A stretch of 64,000 nt of DNA from Plasmodiophora brassicae. Lineage: Eukaryota; Endomyxa; Phytomyxea; Plasmodiophorida; Plasmodiophoridae. Location of the stretch: assembly GCA_039704465.1 (NCBI GenBank), contig JASFAU010000015.1, positions 1 to 64,000 on the forward strand, written 5' to 3'. The translations under genes were made by a program, and so were the position numbers. The notes under the pieces were generated by a model. The model had not been told where the DNA came from, did not search any database, and saw only the letters and a list, made by a program, of their open reading frames with translations. Of this stretch, positions 61,009 to 64,000 are shown in pieces (position 1 is the stretch's first letter; every line of letters begins with the position of its first letter).

Positions 61009-64000
61009 TCAGGCCACCGCATCGGCATGGTCGCCGGTTGCGTCTTGTGATGCGCTGGCGGCAGCGGCAGCCGGCAGCGGTTCCGACGGTGCTGTTGCTG
61101 CCGGTGCCGCTGCCTGCATCGTACTAGGTATGGCCTGGTCGTTCGGCAACACGGCGCTCATGGCAGGTTCGTCCGTCTTGGTGATCCGAATCTCGACGGG
61201 GCGCGCCTCGGCCTTCAACTTCTGATCTTCGTTCGTGTTGCATAGTTCCACGATGGAGTCCAGGGCGGGGGCCGCGTCCTTGCCGTTCGGCTCCCTGTCC
61301 CTGTTCGCGCCGATCGACTGCTGCTGACGATGCGGCACGTCCAGCGAGCTGATGTTCCGCCTGTGCCCGTCCTGCGCCTGCTGCTGAGGCGGCTGCGGCG
61401 CCACCGCTGGGAACCGTCGGCCCGGGTGCGACCGGTTCAGGTCCAGCTCGCCGTTCACGATATGGTCCGTCAGGCAGCAGCCGATCGTCCCCAGCGGGGC
61501 CGTCGACGAACCCTTGCCGGAGCAGAACTCCCTCAGCACGGTGCTGTACGTCGGGAAGTACACGCGAACCAGGCTGTGCAGACCGTTCGTCAGAGGCGGC
61601 GCACGGCGATACGGCCGCCCGGCGGGGACCTACTGATTGATGACCATCAGGGGGATCATGCACGTCAGCAGGACGAGCAGCTGGTAGACCCAGGACATGG
61701 GCGTCGTGAAGATGTACGGCGTCTGCCCGTACATGTTCCTGGCGATGCTGGGGAACAGCTCCGTGTAGGGCCACAGCGCCAGCAGGTACAGGACGATGCC
61801 GACGAACGAGAACAGGATGGTCATGACGGTCAGGTTGATCGTTTCCATGAGGAACGTCAGGTTCACGGTGACGATCGTCGCCGTCGACATCCAGGTCCCG
61901 AACGTCCACAGGTCGAGGACGACGCCGGTGCCGTCGGCCAGGACGCCATCGGTCGGTGCCCAGATCAGGTGCGCCGCAAAGTAAATGATCAACGACTGGA
62001 CGGTGCCGAGCATGAGCCAGGACAGGAAGATGGTGACCGTGAACGTCGGCTGGCTTCGGAAGATCTTGTAGGCGATCGGGTGCTTCAGCAGGCAGACCTC
62101 GGTGGCGTCCGTCTCCAGGACGCCGGCGATCAGCGGCGGCAACGACGAGAAGAACATGTTGAACGTCGACATGATCAGGCCGTCGTAGATGCTGTTCCCG
62201 CTGAACTGCGAGAAGAACTGGAACCAGAACATGGGCAACGGGAACGCGAAGTTCTTGTAGAAGCTGAACAGGACGACCTGTGGGGAGCACCGTCAGCCGA
62301 CCGGGGGGCACACACACACACACACGCGCGCGACGGCTCGTGTACCTTGGTCGATCGCAGGAACGAGAAGCGGCCATGCACGAAGAGCAGGCGGCGCAGG
62401 TGGGCGAACTTGTGCAGGACAAAGTCGGCGCTCTGGGCCGCCTGGCGTCCTTCGCGCCCAATCAGGCCGACGCCGACGTGCGCCCGCCGGATCATGCTGA
62501 CGTCGTTCGCCCCGTCGCCGATCGCCTGTGCGTCCACGTTAGCCCCCCAGGCGGATCCGTCATCGAAGCCGCCGCCCGACCATGGCGACACCCGGGTGCC
62601 GCGTCGTGACCAGCTCGACGACGGCCGCCTTCTGCGACGGCGTCGCCCGGTTGCAGATGATCGTTTCGCAACGGGCGAACAGCGACAGGAACTTGGCCGG
62701 GTGATGCTCGATGGCCAGCTCCAGGCTGTTCCCGTTGAGGACCAGCGCCAGCTTCTGCAGCGGCCCGCCCCGGGCGTCCATCTCGCTCGTCTTCTTGATG
62801 TACCGGTCCCTGCCAAGTTCAGCGTCATCGGTGCGTCCAAACGCCACGAGCGTGTGTCTGTGTGCCTGACATGAGGAACTCGCAGGATTTGGGCGTCTCC
62901 GCCTGGATCAGGAGCAGCTGGGAGTCGCGGCTGATGATGCGGGACGACCGCCCGATGGTGACCGCCGTCTCCTGCATGTCCCCCGTCAGCATCATGATCT
63001 TGATGCCGGCGTTCAGCAGCTGCTCGATGGTCTCCGGGACCATCTCCTGCAGCTGGTCCTCGACGGACGTGGCCCCCAGCAGCGTCAGGTCCCGCTCGAC
63101 GAGGCGGAACGCGCGCTCGATCGCCCTCTCGCGCTCCTGCAGCTGCACGCGGGCCTGGTCGTACGTCGCCTGGAACGCCAGCAGCTGGGCGGCGTCCAGG
63201 TGCCTGCAGGCCATCATCAGCGTTCGCGAGCCGTGCTTGGCGAACTGCGTCAGGTGCTTCTCCGTCTCGGCCAGCAGTGCCGCGTTCGCCGCGTCCGACG
63301 ACAGCATCGGCGCGATCGTGCTGCTGGCGCCCTTCGTGAACAGCATCGTGGTGCCGTCGGGCACCTGGACGACGACGGTCATGCGGCGGCGGTCGGACGA
63401 GAAGTCCAGCTGGGCGATGCGCCTGAACGTGAAGGTGAACCCGGGGGCGCAGTCGATCTGGATCACCCAGGGCTGGGACGGGCCGGCCGACACCAGCGTC
63501 ATGCCGTTGCGGCGCAGGGCCTCGACCAGGGCGATCTCGTCCGGGCTGGTCGACGAGTACGCGATCGGGGCGTCGGGCGCGCCGCCCTGGCGCTCCGGCA
63601 GGATGTCGTTGCAGACGAGCATGCAGAACAGCATGTCCTGGGCGATGCGCACCGACTTGGACGTGGACAGCGCGTCGAACACGGCCTGGCTGGTCGTCAG
63701 GTGCAGGTGCTGCTGCACCTGGTGCGGCTGCCGGTTCTGCTGGATCGACGTCAGGTCGTCGGACGAGAACCGGTTGCGGAAGTTCTGGAACGCCCACTCG
63801 ACGAGGCAGTTCAGGGCGCGCCCGCTGTCCTCGTTGGCCGGGACGACCGGTGCGGACCCGGTGCCGACGGGCACCTCGACGGACGGCGACGCCCCGGGCG
63901 CCGCCTGCTGCTGCTGCTGCTGCTGCTGGACGCCCGACAGGCGCCGGTTCGGGCTGACGAACCCGTCCGTCGAGATGTTGGACAGCTCCATGCGGTTGCA
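61009..64000 (-). CDS. P4-type phospholipid-transporting ATPase (flippase), 3' part
   Basis: Five exons in view (>64000-62871, 62809-62581, 62525-62346, 62277-61634, 61573-61009) with introns of 61, 55, 68 and 60 nt; the 5' half lies outside. Nucleotide-binding motifs ([14 protein letters not shown]), [15 protein letters not shown] and the [10 protein letters not shown] hinge are present, the last spanning a splice. The [14 protein letters not shown] segment and the six C-terminal TM helices ([22 protein letters not shown] onwards) are typical of P4-ATPases. The N-domain has a short polyGln (CAG/CTG) tract near 63905-63930. The enzyme moves aminophospholipids to the cytosolic leaflet. The catalytic DKTGT lies beyond the window. 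Confidence 0.93.

Noticed and set aside
1..64000. CRISPR arrays, bacterial operons, rRNA genes
   Set aside because: No regularly spaced short repeats, no Shine-Dalgarno-led gene chains and no rRNA sequence; spliceosomal introns are pervasive.

Overview
The window looks like a compact, GC-rich nuclear genome segment of a unicellular eukaryote. Nearly every gene with a recognisable protein family needs short spliceosomal introns to keep its reading frame. I placed about 45 introns by hand. They are 45-73 nt long apart from one of 121 nt, with GT..AG ends and usually a CTGAC, CTAAC or CTAAT branch-like motif just upstream of the acceptor. Genes are packed closely on both strands (13-200 bp apart). 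The gene set (DYW-type PPR protein, hevein-type chitin-binding protein, bulb-lectin protein, endocannabinoid-type lipase, retriever subunit, coiled-coil protein) fits a protist. A plasmodiophorid or other rhizarian is my best guess, but that is inference only and the window does not prove it.

Layout. 1-5.9 kb: gene-poor and AT-richer, holding a long foldback repeat and weak relics of a ubiquitin protease and an Arf-like GTPase. 6-9.6 kb: two secreted proteins (one chitin-binding). 10.4-36.9 kb: the dense core, with two Rac-like GTPases (one per strand), glycyl-tRNA synthetase, a DEAD-box helicase, a DNAJC11-like protein, a coiled-coil protein, a fused aminodeoxychorismate synthase, an alpha-helical protein, diacylglycerol lipase, several membrane proteins, proteasome alpha4 (PSMA7), a cold-shock protein, complex I NDUFB9 and a secreted double bulb-lectin. 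37-40 kb: retroelement debris folded into a palindrome, plus one putative surface protein. 40.7-46.6 kb: zinc alcohol dehydrogenase, then a divergent pair of VPS35L and a PPR-DYW protein. 46.6-49.5 kb: a graveyard with an ABC-transporter fragment joined to a piece of a zeta-toxin-like gene, and that gene itself, which is broken. 49.6-57.05 kb: SET methyltransferase, small secreted and membrane proteins (SFT2), a large VWD-domain secreted protein and an IF1-like ATPase inhibitor. 57.1-58.3 kb: an island made of fragment copies of three neighbouring genes. 58.4-64 kb: a TRAF-type zinc finger/trypsin-fold protein with a cysteine in the nucleophile position, and a P4-ATPase flippase running off the right edge.

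There is no single pathway here. Recurrent jobs are mitochondrial function (NDUFB9, IF1, DNAJC11, probably the PPR protein), membrane traffic and lipid handling (Rac, VPS35L, SFT2, P4-ATPase, DAG lipase) and secreted or wall proteins. The most unusual property is structural: partial, mostly inverted copies of local genes recur across the window. The most unusual proteins are a DYW deaminase-like PPR protein that has lost its catalytic glutamate and the zinc-finger protein with a cysteine-type trypsin fold.
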